Of a stretch of DNA of 64,000 nt, positions 62,197 through 64,000 are shown piece by piece; within the stretch, counting starts at the first letter, position 1, and each line of letters begins with the position of its first letter. Both the position numbers and the translations under genes were made by a program. The notes beneath the pieces were generated by a model. That model saw only the letters and a list, made by a program, of their open reading frames with translations, searched no databases and was not told the origin of the DNA. The stretch spans positions 1 to 64,000 of the forward strand of contig NZ_JALJRB010000021.1 of assembly GCF_022968795.1 (NCBI RefSeq), given 5' to 3'. The stretch comes from Desulfatitalea alkaliphila (GTDB lineage Bacteria; Desulfobacterota; Desulfobacteria; Desulfobacterales; Desulfosarcinaceae).

Positions 62197-64000
62197 TTAG
62201 GCTTTGGTCAGCTTGGCCCGGATACCCCAAACCGCGTCCAGACCGGATGCCGGATCCTGCACCGAACCGATGAGTTGGTTGATATTCACCCCCTTGCCGG
62301 ACAGATAGGCGTCGTAGGCGGTGTGCCCCATACCACGCGGCAACGCCAGCAGCCCCGGCATGATCCCCTCGCTGAGGTGGATCCGCACCCGGGCTTGCCC
62401 CACGGGCGTGCTCAAAAGGGCGCCCTGCCCTTCCCGCAGTCCCGCCTGTGCGGCGGTGGTGGGGTTGATCTCCACGCAACCGTCCTGCTCTTTGAGGACC
62501 GTATCCTCGACGATCTTGACCATGAAGGGGGGATCACCGGCGTAGCCGCTGGCCGTGCGGATGGAGTCGAAGGGCACCAGGGTCAACGGGTGGCCCGCTT
62601 CGTCCGACAGGGTAGCGTTATCGGCCATGAGAACGGCGCTCAGATCGTCGTTGAGCAGGGCCAGCCGTCGCGCCTGCGCTGTGGCGGCGGCGGGTGCGGC
62701 AGGCGCATCGGCGGCGGCCGGTACCCCTTCCTCCGGACCGTTGTGGTTGGTGGTTTCAACCGCCGCGGCAGCGGCAACCGGGGCCGCGGCGACCGGTTTT
62801 TCGATCCAGAAGCCCTTGCTGTCCATGGCGCTCCAGCGATGGGCCAGGGTGTCGCGCAGGCAGGTTTCGTAATCGCGCCAGGGGAATGCGGCGGCAACCG
62901 GCGCCGGCAACGCCTTGGCGATCCGTAAAATGGTGTCGCCGGGGTGTTGGGTTTTATAAAGCGGCGCGACCACCGGACGGCAGAGGCGGATCGTCGGCTT
63001 GGCGCCGCCCCGGGTGACCGGCACGTCTTCGTAGCGCTCGAGGTAAAGATGGCTGGGCAGAATCAAGTCGGACTGCATGGCCGTTTCGTCCATGAAAGAG
63101 GAGAAACTGACCACGAAGGGGATTTTGCCCAAGGCGGCCTTGACTTTGTCGCTGTCGGGCAGGTTGTGGCAGGGGTTGGCTTCGGCCACCAGCAGGGCCT
63201 GCACCGCGTCGGGATCTTGATCGATACGCTCGATGAAACGGTGCATCAGGTGACGCACATGGGGAAAGCGGCTGCCACCGGCTTCATCGAGCCGTCCGGC
63301 GCCCATGCCGGCGCTCGCCACGGCGTCGCTCGCCACGGCGGGCCACTGAATGTAACCGTTGGCGGCGGGGTGGATCTGCATGCCGCCCGGTTGATCGATA
63401 TTGCCCACCAACGCGTTGAGGATCTGGACCGCCAGCGCCTCTTTGAGGCTGCCCGGCATCTCGCCCTTGCCCCGGCCGTGCAGGGCAACGGGCCGTCGGG
63501 CGTCGGCAAAGGCCAGGGCGGTGCGGGTGATGGTCTCGGCATCGATACCGGTGGTCTGGGCCACGTTGCGGGGCGCGTATTTGTCGCGCACCATGCGCGC
63601 GAAACCGTCGAACCCGTCGATGCGGTCCATGGCGAAACGGGCATCGAAACGTCCCTGACCGATGATCACATGGGCCATGGCCAAGGCCAGGTCGGCTTCG
63701 CTGCCGGGCTGGGCGGCCAGCCAAGTGTCGGCCTTGGCTGCGGTGTTGGACAGCCGCGGCTCGATCTGCACCAGTGTGCCCTTGCGCTCGCGCATGCGGG
63801 TGACGGCCCGGATGGTTTGCACGGGCGCGCCATAGCCGTCCATCAAGGCGCAGCCGAAGCTGAGGATGAAATCGGTTTTGTCCAGATCGGCGACGGTGTA
63901 GGCATCGGTGCCGGTGGTCAGCCGCAATGCGGCTTCAGCGGAATCGTCGGCCGAGGGCATGCGCAGGAAGTTGGGGGAGCCGTAGGCGGTCAGCAACCGT
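62197..64000 (-). CDS. qrcB: Qrc complex molybdopterin-oxidoreductase-like subunit, N-terminus outside window
   Basis: About 600 residues visible; the frame is open to the right edge. Text such as ADLDKTDFILSFGCALMDGY, VQIEPRLSNTAAKADTWLA, VALHGRGKGEMPGSLKEALA and the C-terminal Mo-dinucleotide-binding-like domain (DGCVEINPTTAAQAGLREGQ) mark a DMSO-reductase superfamily protein. In the Qrc complex this subunit is known to lack molybdenum, and it is periplasmic. The cytochrome gene qrcA should lie beyond the edge. Confidence 0.88.
   Translation of the reverse strand, partial: RLLTAYGSPNFLRMPSADDSAEAALRLTTGTDAYTVADLDKTDFILSFGCALMDGYGAPVQTIRAVTRMRERKGTLVQIEPRLSNTAAKADTWLAAQPGSEADLALAMAHVIIGQGRFDARFAMDRIDGFDGFARMVRDKYAPRNVAQTTGIDAETITRTALAFADARRPVALHGRGKGEMPGSLKEALAVQILNALVGNIDQPGGMQIHPAANGYIQWPAVASDAVASAGMGAGRLDEAGGSRFPHVRHLMHRFIERIDQDPDAVQALLVAEANPCHNLPDSDKVKAALGKIPFVVSFSSFMDETAMQSDLILPSHLYLERYEDVPVTRGGAKPTIRLCRPVVAPLYKTQHPGDTILRIAKALPAPVAAAFPWRDYETCLRDTLAHRWSAMDSKGFWIEKPVAAAPVAAAAAVETTNHNGPEEGVPAAADAPAAPAAATAQARRLALLNDDLSAVLMADNATLSDEAGHPLTLVPFDSIRTASGYAGDPPFMVKIVEDTVLKEQDGCVEINPTTAAQAGLREGQGALLSTPVGQARVRIHLSEGIMPGLLALPRGMGHTAYDAYLSGKGVNINQLIGSVQDPASGLDAVWGIRAKLTKA

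Overview
The window looks like part of a sulfate-reducing Desulfobacterota genome, probably Desulfosarcina-like. The best evidence is the Qrc menaquinone:cytochrome c reductase genes at the right end (62.2 kb to the edge) and the repertoire of sigma-54 regulators, an XrtA/PEP-CTERM exopolysaccharide locus and an MSHA-like pilus locus. Almost everything is on the minus strand. The exceptions are a transposase remnant at the left edge and two genes at 43.6-46.6 kb.

Layout. (1) 0-0.5 kb: a chimeric transposase remnant. (2) 0.65-34.4 kb: a large exosortase A (XrtA) exopolysaccharide cluster. It holds a Wzy/ligase, Wzx flippase, glycosyltransferases, two polysaccharide deacetylases, the exosortase-EpsI fusion, FemAB, acyl-CoA ligase plus acyl carrier protein, two asparagine-synthase-like enzymes, NadE, an outer-membrane barrel, SLBB export protein, UDP-glucuronate 4-epimerase, UDP-glucose dehydrogenase, the priming sugar transferase, tyrosine kinase and chain-length protein. 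Between 20 and 27.6 kb it is interrupted by toxin-antitoxin material: two intact MntA-HepT pairs, a VapB, orphan antitoxins and eroded toxin remnants. From 13.5 to 28.8 kb it carries 12 copies of a GTAG-type REP hairpin and many C/A-rich low-complexity tracts. (3) 34.4-38.9 kb: regulation and target. There is a degenerate NtrC-like protein, an intact sigma-54 AAA+ activator, a separate receiver protein and a tiny PEP-CTERM protein. (4) 39.1-43.3 kb: CTP synthase, a LolA-like protein and enolase. (5) 43.6-57.8 kb: an MSHA-type pilus / type II secretion-like operon (pilin to GspF) facing a plus-strand giant prepilin that appears to carry a seven-bladed propeller. (6) 58.3-59.6 kb: murA. (7) 59.7 kb to the right edge: qrcB (partial), qrcC, qrcD and an unlisted 54-codon membrane protein.

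How it may work together: five minus-strand sites resembling the -24/-12 promoter of sigma-54 lie upstream of the methyltransferase/ACP/ligase operon, the degenerate regulator (which heads the wzz-kinase-sugar transferase run), a small basic protein, the PEP-CTERM protein and the pilin operon. With the split receiver + AAA+ activator nearby, this suggests one RpoN-dependent surface programme covering polysaccharide, sorted protein and pili. The promoter assignments were made by eye and are inference.
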